Positions 1 to 8,745 of a DNA stretch of 64,000 bases are shown here, piece after piece (the first letter of the stretch is position 1; every line of letters starts with the position of its first letter). The notes under the pieces were generated by a model. It saw only the letters and a list, made by a program, of their open reading frames with translations. It did not search any database and was not told where the DNA came from. The stretch spans positions 1-64,000 of the forward strand of contig NZ_UTKY01000100.1 of assembly GCF_900583165.1 (NCBI RefSeq), read 5' to 3'. This DNA comes from Pseudomonas viridiflava (lineage in GTDB: Bacteria > Pseudomonadota > Gammaproteobacteria > Pseudomonadales > Pseudomonadaceae). Position numbers and translations under genes: made by a program.

Positions 1-251
1 TATTTTCAGAAGCTTTCGAAGAATTCTTCAACAACTTCAACCACTTGCGCTTCAGATCTCTCATCAGCGGGAGGCGAATTCTACAGCGTTACACGCTGCT
101 GTCAACACCTCTTTTTCAACTTCCTGACCGCTTCGATAAACTGAAGCAACCTGCTGCCGAAAACCGCGTAACTCATTGTTTACCAAGGAGTTTTCCGTTT
201 CGACTGCGCCGGAAGTGGGGCGAATTATAGGCTTCCAGAATCTGCCGTCAA
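1..251 (-). promoter_or_regulatory. Tandem rRNA operon promoters and leader
   Basis: Two strong promoters read leftward. The distal one has -35 TTGACG (246-251) and -10 TATAAT (224-229) with a 16-bp spacer. The proximal one has -35 TTGACA (100-105) and -10 TAGAAT (78-83), also with 16 bp. AT-rich DNA resembling an UP element lies just beyond position 251. No reading frame fits the transcript that follows (77 down to 1). This arrangement, and the similarity I recall to Pseudomonas 16S leaders, indicates that an rRNA operon starts beyond the left edge. The promoters are seen directly; the rRNA assignment is inferred. Confidence 0.75.
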
Positions 252-413
252 GGATTAATTCGAGTTTTCTATCAATAAGCTCAGTAGACACGGGTACCCT
301 CTATATAGAGAGCGATACCGAAGTCAATTGAGCAATATATTGCTCAAACCCGAACACTTAAGCATGATAGCGCCAGACGCTTCACTCCATATGACCTTGG
401 ACACACCCTCTCA

Positions 414-1301
414 ATGACCACCTCCTCCCGCAGTCTGGCCCCGGCACTCTTTCCCATCGGGCTGCTGTTGATCGCAATGGCCTCGGTGCAGTCCGGCGCC
501 TCACTGGCAAAAAGCATGTTTCCTATAGTCGGCGCGCAAGGCACAACGGCCCTGCGCCTGATTTTCGCCAGCGTGATCATGCTGCTGCTATTGCGTCCAT
601 GGCGGGCGAAGCTGACAGCAAAGTCGCTGCGCACCGTTGTCATCTATGGGATGGCATTGGGAGGCATGAATTTCCTCTTCTATATGTCTTTGCGCAGCGT
701 CCCACTAGGCATCGTAGTAGCACTCGAATTCACCGGGCCACTCGCGGTAGCCATCTACGCATCCCGCCGGGCGGTCGACTTTCTCTGGATTGCCCTTGCG
801 ATCACCGGCCTGTTGCTGTTGATACCCGTGGGAGAGGCCAGCCATGGCATCGATCCACTTGGAGCCGCCTACGCACTGGGGGCGGGAGTCTGCTGGGCGC
901 TGTACATCCTGTTCGGCCAGAAGGCTGGTAATGATAATGGCGTTCAAACCGCCGCCCTTGGCGTAATGATCGCAGCGTTGTTTGTTGCGCCCATCGGCAT
1001 CATCCATGCTGGCGCCGCATTGCTAACTCCCGCCCTAATCCCTGTCGCCCTCGGGGTCGCCATCCTTTCCACCGCATTGCCCTACACCCTGGAGATGGTC
1101 GCGCTGACACGCTTGCCGTCTCGTACATTCAGCACCCTCATGAGCATTGAGCCCGCATTCGGTGCTCTCTCTGGCCTGCTCTTCCTGCAAGAACACCTGT
1201 CGCTGGCGCAATGGCTGGCGATCACATGCATTATTGTGGCCTCCGCAGGAGCGACATTGACGATGCACAATGAATCAAAGCCGCTGGTTCCAGCAGATTG
1301 A
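414..1301 (+). CDS. rhtA: Threonine/homoserine exporter RhtA (EamA/DMT family)
   Basis: A 295-residue inner-membrane protein with about ten hydrophobic helices arranged as two EamA repeats. It matches E. coli RhtA in length and in recognisable stretches: the MASVQSGASLAKSMFP start, GMALGGMNFLFYMSL, PLGIVVALEFTGPLAVA, and ALTRLPSRTFSTLMS in the second repeat. RhtA exports threonine and homoserine, protecting against amino-acid overflow. The gene stands alone, facing away from the rRNA promoters, and about 160 bp without features follow it. The start lacks a strong ribosome-binding site but fits the family N-terminus. Confidence 0.9.
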   Translation: MTTSSRSLAPALFPIGLLLIAMASVQSGASLAKSMFPIVGAQGTTALRLIFASVIMLLLLRPWRAKLTAKSLRTVVIYGMALGGMNFLFYMSLRSVPLGIVVALEFTGPLAVAIYASRRAVDFLWIALAITGLLLLIPVGEASHGIDPLGAAYALGAGVCWALYILFGQKAGNDNGVQTAALGVMIAALFVAPIGIIHAGAALLTPALIPVALGVAILSTALPYTLEMVALTRLPSRTFSTLMSIEPAFGALSGLLFLQEHLSLAQWLAITCIIVASAGATLTMHNESKPLVPAD

Positions 1302-1465
1302 TTCATCTTTGAATGTAGCTCTGGTATTTGCCGCTCATTTAGGCCATGTTTAGGCCGTAAACGAACGTCATTCATGGAGATTTTCGACAGGGACAGCGCG
1401 AACGCTACACTCGAGAGCGAGTAGGGCCTGCTTCAAGCGATGCGAAGCGGCGATTAAGGATAGGA

Positions 1466-1747
1466 ATGAAGCGAATTTTGATACTTTTGATGGTCTTGGC
1501 CATTGCTGGCTGTGCCGCTACCACCCGGACGGAAGTAAAACGGGGCAAAAAAGGGCTGCATATCAACTGCTCCGGCTTGTCCTCTTCTTGGGACCAGTGC
1601 TACACCAGCGCAACCAATTCATGCGGCGCCAAGGGTTACCGAGTCATTGCGAAATCGGGCGACAATTCCGAAGAGCCAGGGGACTACCCCTTCGGACTCA
1701 ACCCTGCTGGCTATACGAGCCGTAGTATGATCGTCATCTGTAAATAA
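1466..1747 (+). CDS. Small secreted lipoprotein, unknown function
   Basis: A 93-residue protein with a type II signal peptide: MKR, a hydrophobic core, then lipobox AIAGC with the lipidated cysteine near residue 16. The mature part holds four further cysteines (NC, QC, SC and the near C-terminal IC), so periplasmic disulfides are possible. Residue +2 is alanine, which does not suggest inner-membrane retention, so the outer membrane is more likely. AAGGATAGGA lies immediately before the ATG. I do not recognise the family. It is convergent with the aminopeptidase gene. Confidence 0.7.
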   Translation: MKRILILLMVLAIAGCAATTRTEVKRGKKGLHINCSGLSSSWDQCYTSATNSCGAKGYRVIAKSGDNSEEPGDYPFGLNPAGYTSRSMIVICK

Positions 1748-1808
1748 TCGACCGAGCGGTCCATTCCCGACTGCTCTACTCCATACAAAGCCCTCGCAGT
1801 AAAATAAT

Positions 1809-1840
1809 GTCCGACGCCCGGGCCAGGCGTCGGACCTGCA
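1809..1840 (-). terminator. Rho-independent terminator of the aminopeptidase gene
   Basis: Perfect 10-bp stem (1809-1818 with 1826-1835) and a 7-nt loop. Read leftward it is followed by ATTATTTTA. It lies 11 bp past the stop codon of the minus-strand aminopeptidase gene. Confidence 0.8.
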
Positions 1841-1845
1841 ACTGA

Positions 1846-3654
1846 TCAGATAGCGGCCGTACGCACCTGCAACCACTCCAACGCAGCACCGCTTAGCAAC
1901 GGGCTCAAGCGCACACGCACGTCAGCATGGTAAGCGTTGAACCACTCGCGCTCGTCTGCCGTCAGCAGCGACGGCTCCAGGCAACGTGTATCGATAGGGC
2001 ACAACGTCAACGTTTCGAATTTGAGGAACTCGCCGAACTCGGTCTTGCCCGCTTCACGGTTCAAGACCAGGTTCTCGATGCGCACGCCCCAGCGCCCCGG
2101 CCGATACGTACCCGGCTCAATGGACGTAATCATCCCCGGCTGCATCGCCGTTTGCGGTGCACTGGCGGCCTGGTAGGCAATCACTTGCGGGCCCTCGTGA
2201 ACATTAAGGAAATAACCTACGCCGTGCCCGGTACCGTGCCCGTAGTCCACGCCTTCAGCCCAGATCGGCGCACGTGCGATAGCGTCCAACAGCGGCGACA
2301 GAATCCCTTTGGGGAAATGTGCCCGGGACAAGGCAATCACGCCCTTGAGCACGCGCGTGCAATCACGTTTCTGCTCATCACTCGGCGTACCGATAGGCAC
2401 CATCCGCGTGATATCCGTCGTGCCGCCCAAGTACTGGCCGCCGGAGTCGATCAGTAACAAACCGTCCCCCTCGATCAGCGCGTGCTCTTGCTCGGTCGCG
2501 TGGTAATGCGGCATCGCGCCGTTGGCGTTATACGCGGCGATAGTGTTGAAACTCAGCGACACATAGTCAGGGCGCCGAGCACGCGCAGCGGTCAGATGCT
2601 CATCGATGGTCAGCTCGGTAATGCGCTCACGCCCCAGTGCAGTGTCCAGCCAGGCGAAGAATTCGCACAACGCAGCGCCGTCCTGCTCCATCGCCTGACG
2701 AATATGTTCGGCATCCGCCAAGCTCTTGCGGGACTTGGCCAACGTCGTCGGGTTTAACCCTTCGATCAGCTTGACGCCTGCATCGAGGTTCTCCAGCAAG
2801 CCGGCAGTCACGCGTGCCGGGTCAACCTGCACGCTGGCATTCGCCGGCACAGCACGCAATGCGTCCCCCACTTCGCTGTAGTCACGCAGCGTCACGCCAT
2901 CCTGCTCCAACACCGCACGCAATTCGGCGTCGACTTTACTTAGCGCCACAAACAACGTTGCCTGCTGCTGATTGATCAACGCAAAAGACACAAACACCGG
3001 GTTAAACGAAACGTCACCGCCACGCAGGTTGAACAACCAAGCGATGTCATCCAGGGTAGCGATAAAATGCCAGTCCGCTCCCTTCTCTTTAAGGCTTGCG
3101 CGCAGTGCGCTGAGTTTCTCACCACGACTGACCGTCGCCTGTGGCGGCAGGTGTTGATAAATCGGCTGGTTCGGCAAGGCAGGACGGTCTTCCCAAACGT
3201 GATCCAGCAGGTCGATATCGGTGCACAAGCGCGCGCCCTGCTCCGCCAACTTACCGCCCAATGTACGCGCCGATGCAACCGCCATCACGGCACCGTCCAC
3301 TGCCACCACGCCGCCTTCCGGGGTTTGCTCAGCCAACCACTCCAGCGGGCCGGGCTGCCCCGGCTGCAGCTTCACCAATTCGATGCCACTGCCCTTGAGT
3401 TCCTTGGTCGCCTGTTCCCAATAACGACTATCGGCCCAGACACCGGCGAAATCGGCGGTGACAATCAGCGTACCCACCGACCCATGAAAACCCGACAACC
3501 ATTGACGACCCTGCCAATAACCCGGCAAGTACTCGGACAAGTGCGGGTCGGCCGACGGCACCAGCAAGGCATGTATGCCTTCGCGGCTCATCAGTTCACG
3601 GGTTTGCGCCAAGCGCTGGGGAACCGTTCCATGGGTCAAAGGCTGCGTACTCAT
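1846..3654 (-). CDS. Aminopeptidase P (Xaa-Pro aminopeptidase, M24B)
   Basis: A 602-residue cytoplasmic metallopeptidase of the long, three-domain type also found in eukaryotic cytosol: two creatinase-like N-terminal domains (about 1-310), then the pita-bread catalytic domain. All five metal ligands are visible in order: D in LIDSGG, D in TTDITR, H in GHGTGHG, E in SIEPGT and E in VRIENL. It removes N-terminal residues preceding proline. It lies 49 bp downstream of the cysteine desulfurase gene on the same strand, so co-transcription is possible. No signal peptide is present. The family call is secure; the physiological substrate is unknown. Confidence 0.92.
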   Translation of the reverse strand: MSTQPLTHGTVPQRLAQTRELMSREGIHALLVPSADPHLSEYLPGYWQGRQWLSGFHGSVGTLIVTADFAGVWADSRYWEQATKELKGSGIELVKLQPGQPGPLEWLAEQTPEGGVVAVDGAVMAVASARTLGGKLAEQGARLCTDIDLLDHVWEDRPALPNQPIYQHLPPQATVSRGEKLSALRASLKEKGADWHFIATLDDIAWLFNLRGGDVSFNPVFVSFALINQQQATLFVALSKVDAELRAVLEQDGVTLRDYSEVGDALRAVPANASVQVDPARVTAGLLENLDAGVKLIEGLNPTTLAKSRKSLADAEHIRQAMEQDGAALCEFFAWLDTALGRERITELTIDEHLTAARARRPDYVSLSFNTIAAYNANGAMPHYHATEQEHALIEGDGLLLIDSGGQYLGGTTDITRMVPIGTPSDEQKRDCTRVLKGVIALSRAHFPKGILSPLLDAIARAPIWAEGVDYGHGTGHGVGYFLNVHEGPQVIAYQAASAPQTAMQPGMITSIEPGTYRPGRWGVRIENLVLNREAGKTEFGEFLKFETLTLCPIDTRCLEPSLLTADEREWFNAYHADVRVRLSPLLSGAALEWLQVRTAAI

Positions 3655-3703
3655 TGTGTCTCCTGCTAACCACGAATAATTATTATGTGTTGCGATAAAT
3701 GAA

Positions 3704-4864
3704 TCAGATCGCCCAGAACGCCGGTGCGCTGGCCAGTGAGGCCTTGATCAACTGCACCGCCTCATCGATATCCTGTTCGGTGGTAAACCGGCCGAGGCTC
3801 AAGCGAATGGTGCGCCCCGCGCTGCGTGCATCATGCCCCAACGCCAATAGTACGTGGGACGGTGCATTGCTCGCCGAGTTGCAGGCCGAGGTCGCAGAAA
3901 ACGCGATACCGGCACTCAGTGCAGCGGCGTTAAATTCCCCCTCGGCAAAAGTCAGGCTCACGGTGTGCGGAATGCGCTGCGTGGTGCTGCCATTGAGGCG
4001 CACGCCTGCAACGATTTGCAATTGATCCAGCAAGCGCTGCCGCAAAGCCACGATCAACGCTTTTTCTTCAGCAAAGGACGCCGCAGCCAAAGCAAATGCA
4101 GTGCCCATGCCAGCAATCTGATGGGTCGCCAGGGTACCGGAGCGCAAACCGCCCTCGTGACCACCGCCATGTATCTGCGCCAAGACTTTCTGCTGCGCCC
4201 GTGGGCCGACGTACAACGCGCCGATGCCTTTGGGGCCATACAGCTTGTGGGCAGAAAATGACATCAGATCCACCGGCCACTCGGCCAGGTCAATCGCCAC
4301 CTTGCCCGCCCCCTGCGCCGCATCCACATGCAGCAGCGCGCCGTGTTCACGCACCCGTGTGCCAATGGCCGGGATATCGTTGAGCGTGCCCAGTTCGTTG
4401 TTCACCAGCATCAACGACACTAGGAAAGTGTCTTCGCGCAGGGCTTGGCTGACCGCATCGGCGCTGATCAAGCCATCGGCGTCCGGCACCAGATAGGTGA
4501 CAGCCACGCCGGCTTCCTGCAATTGCCGCGCGGTATCCAGCGTGGCTTTGTGTTCGATTTGGCTGGTGATGATATGCCCACCCGCCACACCTCGCGCCTG
4601 GGCCACACCCTTGATCGCAAGGTTGTTGGACTCGGTGGCACCAGAGGTCCAGACGATCTGCTCCGGCTGCGCGCCGACCAATTCAGCCACCTGGCGACGC
4701 GCCTGTTCAACCGTTTGCCGGGCCGCCTGGCCGAACGCATGGGAACTGGACGCTGGGTTACCAAAGTTGGCGTTGAAACCCAGGCACTCGACCATCACCT
4801 GGATGACCCGCTCGTCCACCGGGGTGGTGGCGGCGTAGTCGAAATACAGCGGACGTTTATTCAT
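3704..4864 (-). CDS. Cysteine desulfurase (NifS/IscS family)
   Basis: A 386-residue PLP enzyme that takes sulfur from cysteine. The N-terminus YFDYAATTPVD, the HK of SFSAHKLYGPKG (Schiff-base lysine), HVDAAQGAGK and the catalytic cysteine at residue 328 within SATSACNSAS are all present. It is about 20 residues shorter than IscS and has no iscR, iscU or hscBA neighbour, so it is probably a second, stand-alone desulfurase rather than the housekeeping IscS. It lies upstream of the aminopeptidase gene on the same strand. Its sulfur acceptor cannot be told from the sequence. Confidence 0.88.
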   Translation of the reverse strand: MNKRPLYFDYAATTPVDERVIQVMVECLGFNANFGNPASSSHAFGQAARQTVEQARRQVAELVGAQPEQIVWTSGATESNNLAIKGVAQARGVAGGHIITSQIEHKATLDTARQLQEAGVAVTYLVPDADGLISADAVSQALREDTFLVSLMLVNNELGTLNDIPAIGTRVREHGALLHVDAAQGAGKVAIDLAEWPVDLMSFSAHKLYGPKGIGALYVGPRAQQKVLAQIHGGGHEGGLRSGTLATHQIAGMGTAFALAAASFAEEKALIVALRQRLLDQLQIVAGVRLNGSTTQRIPHTVSLTFAEGEFNAAALSAGIAFSATSACNSASNAPSHVLLALGHDARSAGRTIRLSLGRFTTEQDIDEAVQLIKASLASAPAFWAI

Positions 4865-5040
4865 GACGTTAGAAGACTCGCAGAGCAGGTTCCCGAGAGG
4901 TGCGTCTCAGGGGCATCGACCGGGACAGAGGTCGTCAGGTTTAACCGATCGAATGCCATTAAAAAAGGACCATATGTTGTAAATGTGCGTAGGAACGCTC
5001 CTGGAATTGAGCTTAACAGGCTGAAGTCACGCCATGGAAA

Positions 5041-5086
5041 ACAAAAAGCCCGAGGTTCCTTAAGGGAAGCCTCGGGCTTTTTGCCG
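5041..5086. terminator. Bidirectional terminator
   Basis: A long hairpin (AAAAAGCCCGAGG ... CCTCGGGCTTTTT) with A-tract and T-tract on its two sides. It lies directly past the stop of the small lipoprotein gene (5099-5368, minus strand) and would terminate transcripts from either direction. Confidence 0.85.
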
Positions 5087-5098
5087 CTGAGCGCAGGC

Positions 5099-5368
5099 TC
5101 AACTGGGACGACCATGCAACACCACGCTGCGTTCGGCGTTCATTTCGCCTTGGTTATCAAAGCCGTAGGACTTCTGCGGTTGACCCATCAAGGCAGCGCG
5201 CTGCTGTTGATAGTCATCAAACGACAGGCCGCGACGACCCAGTGCCTCCAGCGCCAACTGTTGGGTTTCTTCCGCCGTATAAGGGCGCAATTCAGGCGAA
5301 GGATGAGTCGCACACCCGGCGAGAACGGAGGTGACAAGCAATAAGGCAACAACAAGGAATCGGTTCAT
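5099..5368 (-). CDS. Small lipoprotein, unknown function
   Basis: An 89-residue protein with a lipoprotein signal (MNRFLVV, hydrophobic core, lipobox VLAGC, cysteine near residue 19). The short polar mature domain contains PYTAEETQQLALEALGRRGLSFDDYQQQRAAL, predicted helical; this stretch is given here only as adjoining short motifs TAEETQQLALEAL and FDDYQQQRAAL. No known domain is recognised. It is transcribed divergently from the msu operon and ends at a strong terminator. Confidence 0.7.
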   Translation of the reverse strand: MNRFLVVALLLVTSVLAGCATHPSPELRPYTAEETQQLALEALGRRGLSFDDYQQQRAALMGQPQKSYGFDNQGEMNAERSVVLHGRPS

Positions 5369-5766
5369 GGCGGCGGCTCTGCAAAGTGGGGTTCAAGTCA
5401 ATGAACACAGGCTACTCCCGCCCCTGCGCAGTGAAAAATCACCTCCCGTGATAGTCGCTATCAACCGCCAAGGCACCTTCGATAGCGCAGAATGTATATT
5501 TCTAAAACATATATAAATATGGAAATCCGTTCGTTTACGGAATAACAAGAACCCTCTATAAATGGCTTCACGCAAACCACACTGTTCGTCACGCAACTGT
5601 TTCCCTGGCAACAGCCATTCAACAAATAAACAGGCAGACAACAGCAGCACTTTTCAGCAGTGAGCCTGCAACCCACGCCGTTCAAGGCCTGCACCCGTTG
5701 GTACAGCTCTTGCTCAACCCGTTGCACTACCCCTGCTATGAACCACTGCTGAAAAAGGAACTGTCC
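5369..5766 (+). promoter_or_regulatory. Intergenic control region upstream of msuE
   Basis: About 400 bp without a convincing gene. It contains a markedly AT-rich stretch (about 5500-5565) in otherwise GC-rich DNA, as expected for a promoter or activator region. A sigma-54-like TGGCA (5606-5610) is followed at the right distance by TTCA instead of TTGCA, so the -12 GC is lost; this is only a weak candidate. AAAAAGGAA precedes the msuE ATG. Sulfur-starvation control is expected from the family but no operator is provable by eye. Confidence 0.4.
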
Positions 5767-6330
5767 ATGACCCGTCCCCTGAATGTCGTCGCCCTCTCCG
5801 GCGGCACCTGGCGCCCGTCTCGCACCTTGGTGCTGACCCAGGCCGTATTGGCCGAGCTGGCCACTTTGCTGCCAATCCAAACCACGCTAATCGAACTGGG
5901 CGACATCGCCCGGCCACTGGGCGGTGCTCTGTCGCGCGATGAACTACCCGCAGAAGTCGAGGCCCAACTGTTGGCCATTGAACAGGCCGACCTGCTGATC
6001 GTCGCTGCCCCGGTCTATCGCGGGTCCTACCCGGGCCTGCTCAAGCACCTGTTTGACTTGGTGGGCCTGAACGCACTGATTAACACGCCAGTGTTGCTGG
6101 CCGCCACCGGGGGCAGCGAGCGCCATGCACTGGTCCTCGATCACCAACTGCGCCCGCTGTTCAGCTTCTTCCAAGCCTTGACCTTGCCGATCGGCGTATA
6201 CGCCACCGAAGCCGACTTCACCGACTACCAAATAACCAGCGACTTGTTAAAAGCCCGTATTCAACTGGCGGCAGAACGCGCAGCACCTTTGTTTACTGCG
6301 CACTCCCCTTCTCTGCTGAAAATCGCATAA
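5767..6330 (+). CDS. msuE: NADPH-dependent FMN reductase (sulfonate desulfonation)
   Basis: A 187-residue flavodoxin-fold reductase. LSGGTWRPSRT near the N-terminus is the phosphate-binding loop, followed by VAAPVYRGSYPGLLKHLFDL, typical of the NADPH_dep_FMN_red family. It supplies FMNH2 to the two monooxygenases encoded just downstream. I chose ATG 5767 over an upstream in-frame start because AAAAAGGAA lies just before it and the family begins at this point. It is the first gene of msuE-msuD-msuC-sfnR, with 9 bp to msuD. Confidence 0.88.
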   Translation: MTRPLNVVALSGGTWRPSRTLVLTQAVLAELATLLPIQTTLIELGDIARPLGGALSRDELPAEVEAQLLAIEQADLLIVAAPVYRGSYPGLLKHLFDLVGLNALINTPVLLAATGGSERHALVLDHQLRPLFSFFQALTLPIGVYATEADFTDYQITSDLLKARIQLAAERAAPLFTAHSPSLLKIA

Positions 6331-6339
6331 GGACTTGTC

Positions 6340-7479
6340 ATGGATGTTTTCTGGTTTCTGCCCACCCATGGCGACGGTCATTACTTGGGCACCACCCAAG
6401 GTGCACGGCCGGTCACCCTCAACTATCTGAAGCAAGTCGCCCAAGCGGCTGACAGCCTGGGTTACCACGGTGTGTTGATTCCTACCGGGCGCTCGTGCGA
6501 AGACTCCTGGGTCATCGCCTCGGCATTGGTGCCATTGACCGAGCGTCTGCGTTACCTGGTGGCGATTCGCCCGGGCATCATTTCGCCCACGGTGTCTGCG
6601 CGCATGGCGGCGACCTTGGATCGCCTGTCCAATGGCCGTTTGCTGATCAACGTGGTGACCGGCGGCGACCCCGATGAAAACCGGGGCGATGGCAGTTTCC
6701 TCGACCACAGCGAGCGCTACGAAGTCTCCGACGAATTTCTCAAGATCTGGCGTCGCGTGTTGCAGGGCGAATCGGTAGATTTCGAAGGCAAACACCTGCG
6801 GGTACAAAATGCCAAGGCCCTTTACCCACCCGTGCAGAAGCCTTATCCACCGCTGTACTTCGGCGGTTCTTCGGACGCCGCTCACGACTTGGCCGCTGAA
6901 CAGGTGGACGTGTACCTGACCTGGGGCGAGCCACCCGCCGCCGTCGCGGAAAAACTCGCGGACGTGCGTGAACGCGCCGCCCGACACGGCCGTACCGTGA
7001 AGTTCGGCATTCGGTTACATGTGATCGTGCGCGAAACCGAAGAAGACGCCTGGAAAGCCGCCGACAAACTGATCGAGCACATCAGCGACGAAACCATCGC
7101 TGCTGCGCAAACATCCTTCTCGCGTTTTGATTCCGAGGGCCAGCGCCGCATGGCCGCCCTGCACGACGGGCGCCGCGACAACCTGGAGATCGCCCCCAAC
7201 CTGTGGGCTGGCGTAGGCCTGGTACGTGGCGGTGCGGGTACCGCGCTGGTGGGCAACCCGCAACAAGTGGCGGAGCGCATCAAGGAATACGCCGATCTTG
7301 GGATCGAGAGCTTCATCTTCTCCGGCTACCCACACCTGGAAGAGGCCTATCGCTTTGCCGAGCTGGTGTTCCCGCTGCTGCCGGAACCCTATGCCAGCCT
7401 TGCCGGCCGTGGCATCACCAACCTCACCGGCCCGTTTGGCGAAATGATTGCCAACGATGTATTGCCCGCCAAGGCCTGA
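6340..7479 (+). CDS. msuD: FMNH2-dependent alkanesulfonate monooxygenase
   Basis: A 379-residue TIM-barrel enzyme of the bacterial luciferase family. It begins with FWFLPTHGDGHYLG and contains LIPTGRSCEDSW, AIRPGIISPT, NVVTGGDPDENRGDG and FIFSGYPHLEEAYRF, hallmarks of SsuD/MsuD. It splits a sulfonate, using O2 and FMNH2, into sulfite and an aldehyde. Being flanked by msuE and an msuC-type gene points to methanesulfonate as substrate; SsuD, which takes longer alkanesulfonates, is a close paralogue that sequence alone separates poorly. No ssuABC-type transporter lies nearby. Confidence 0.88.
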   Translation: MDVFWFLPTHGDGHYLGTTQGARPVTLNYLKQVAQAADSLGYHGVLIPTGRSCEDSWVIASALVPLTERLRYLVAIRPGIISPTVSARMAATLDRLSNGRLLINVVTGGDPDENRGDGSFLDHSERYEVSDEFLKIWRRVLQGESVDFEGKHLRVQNAKALYPPVQKPYPPLYFGGSSDAAHDLAAEQVDVYLTWGEPPAAVAEKLADVRERAARHGRTVKFGIRLHVIVRETEEDAWKAADKLIEHISDETIAAAQTSFSRFDSEGQRRMAALHDGRRDNLEIAPNLWAGVGLVRGGAGTALVGNPQQVAERIKEYADLGIESFIFSGYPHLEEAYRFAELVFPLLPEPYASLAGRGITNLTGPFGEMIANDVLPAKA

Positions 7480-7545
7480 AATGGATGAGGTCTGCTTTTT
7501 ATGGGAGCGGGCCTTCATTGCCAAATCGATATCGAGGAACATCGT

Positions 7546-8733
7546 GTGACAGCCAAACCCCACAGCGTCCTGCCCTCCCCCTTGCAGACCGCCAAACTGC
7601 TGGCCGCCGAATTCGCCCTCACCGCTGTCGAACGCGACGAGCGCGGTGGCACGCCTAAAGCCGAACGCGACGCCCTGCGCCAAAGCGGCTTGCTGGCCTT
7701 GAGCATCCCCACCCAGTACGGCGGCCTCGGCGCACGCTGGAGCGATACCCTCGGCATCGTGCGTGAGTTCGCCAAGGTCGACAGTTCCATCGCCCACGTC
7801 TTCGGTTTCCATCACCTGATGCTTGCCACGGTGCGTCTGTTTTCGCGCCCGGACCAATGGCAACCCTGGTACGAACAAACCGCACGCAAAAACTGGTTTT
7901 GGGGCAACGCCCTCAACCCGCTGGACACCCGCACCGTGGTCAAGGATTTCGGCGGCTGGCGCGAGTTCTCAGGCAAGAAGAGCTTCTGCTCCGGCGCCAG
8001 CGACTCGGAGATGCTGATCGCTTCGGCGGTGGATGAAACCGCCGGCGGCAAACTGCTGATCGCCGCGATCCCCAGCGGCCGCAGCGGCATCACCCTGCAC
8101 AACGACTGGAACAATATGGGCCAGCGCCAGACCGACAGCGGCAGCGCCAGCTTCGAACGGGTGCGCGTCGAGGAATCGGAATTGCTGCTCGATCCCGGCC
8201 CGCTGAGCACGCCCTTCGCCTGCCTACGCCCACTGATCGCACAGTTAACCTTTACGCATATGTTTCTCGGGATTGCCGAAGGCGCCTTTGAAGAAGCGCG
8301 CAACTACACCCTGACTGAAACCCGCGCCTGGCATAAATCCTCCGCCGACGATGTACGCAATGACCCGTACGTATTGCAGCACTACGGCGATTTCTGGGTG
8401 GCGTTGGAAGGCGTGCGTCTCTTGGTTGAGCGTGCCGCCGATTTGCTCGACCAGGCCTGGGCCAAGGGCCCCGCTCTGAGTGAGCACGAACGCGGCCAAC
8501 TGGCGATCGCCATCGCCACCGCCAAGGTCGCCGCCACGCGCCAGGGCCTGGATTTATGCAGCCGCCTGTTCGAAGTCACGGGCGCACGCTCCACCCACGC
8601 CTCGCTACGCCTGGACCGCCATTGGCGCAACCTGCGCACGCAAACCCTGCACGACCCGGTGGACTACAAACGCCACGAGCTAGGGGATTGGGCGTTGAAC
8701 CAGTCCCTGCCGATCCCTACGTTCTATTCCTAA
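7546..8733 (+). CDS. msuC: FMNH2-dependent monooxygenase of acyl-CoA dehydrogenase fold (MsuC/SfnC)
   Basis: A 395-residue flavoprotein with the acyl-CoA dehydrogenase fold (N-terminal helical, middle beta, C-terminal helical domains) related to DszC/SfnC. Motifs include GLLALSIPTQYGGLGA, FFGxH-like HVFGFHH and a C-terminal SRLFEVTGARS. In pseudomonads MsuC converts methanesulfinate to methanesulfonate, feeding MsuD. I prefer GTG 7546, which has GAGGA at 7534-7538, over the ATG at 7501, which has no ribosome-binding site. The next gene starts 12 bp downstream. Confidence 0.85.
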   Translation: MTAKPHSVLPSPLQTAKLLAAEFALTAVERDERGGTPKAERDALRQSGLLALSIPTQYGGLGARWSDTLGIVREFAKVDSSIAHVFGFHHLMLATVRLFSRPDQWQPWYEQTARKNWFWGNALNPLDTRTVVKDFGGWREFSGKKSFCSGASDSEMLIASAVDETAGGKLLIAAIPSGRSGITLHNDWNNMGQRQTDSGSASFERVRVEESELLLDPGPLSTPFACLRPLIAQLTFTHMFLGIAEGAFEEARNYTLTETRAWHKSSADDVRNDPYVLQHYGDFWVALEGVRLLVERAADLLDQAWAKGPALSEHERGQLAIAIATAKVAATRQGLDLCSRLFEVTGARSTHASLRLDRHWRNLRTQTLHDPVDYKRHELGDWALNQSLPIPTFYS

Positions 8734-8745
8734 GAAGAGGTGCCC

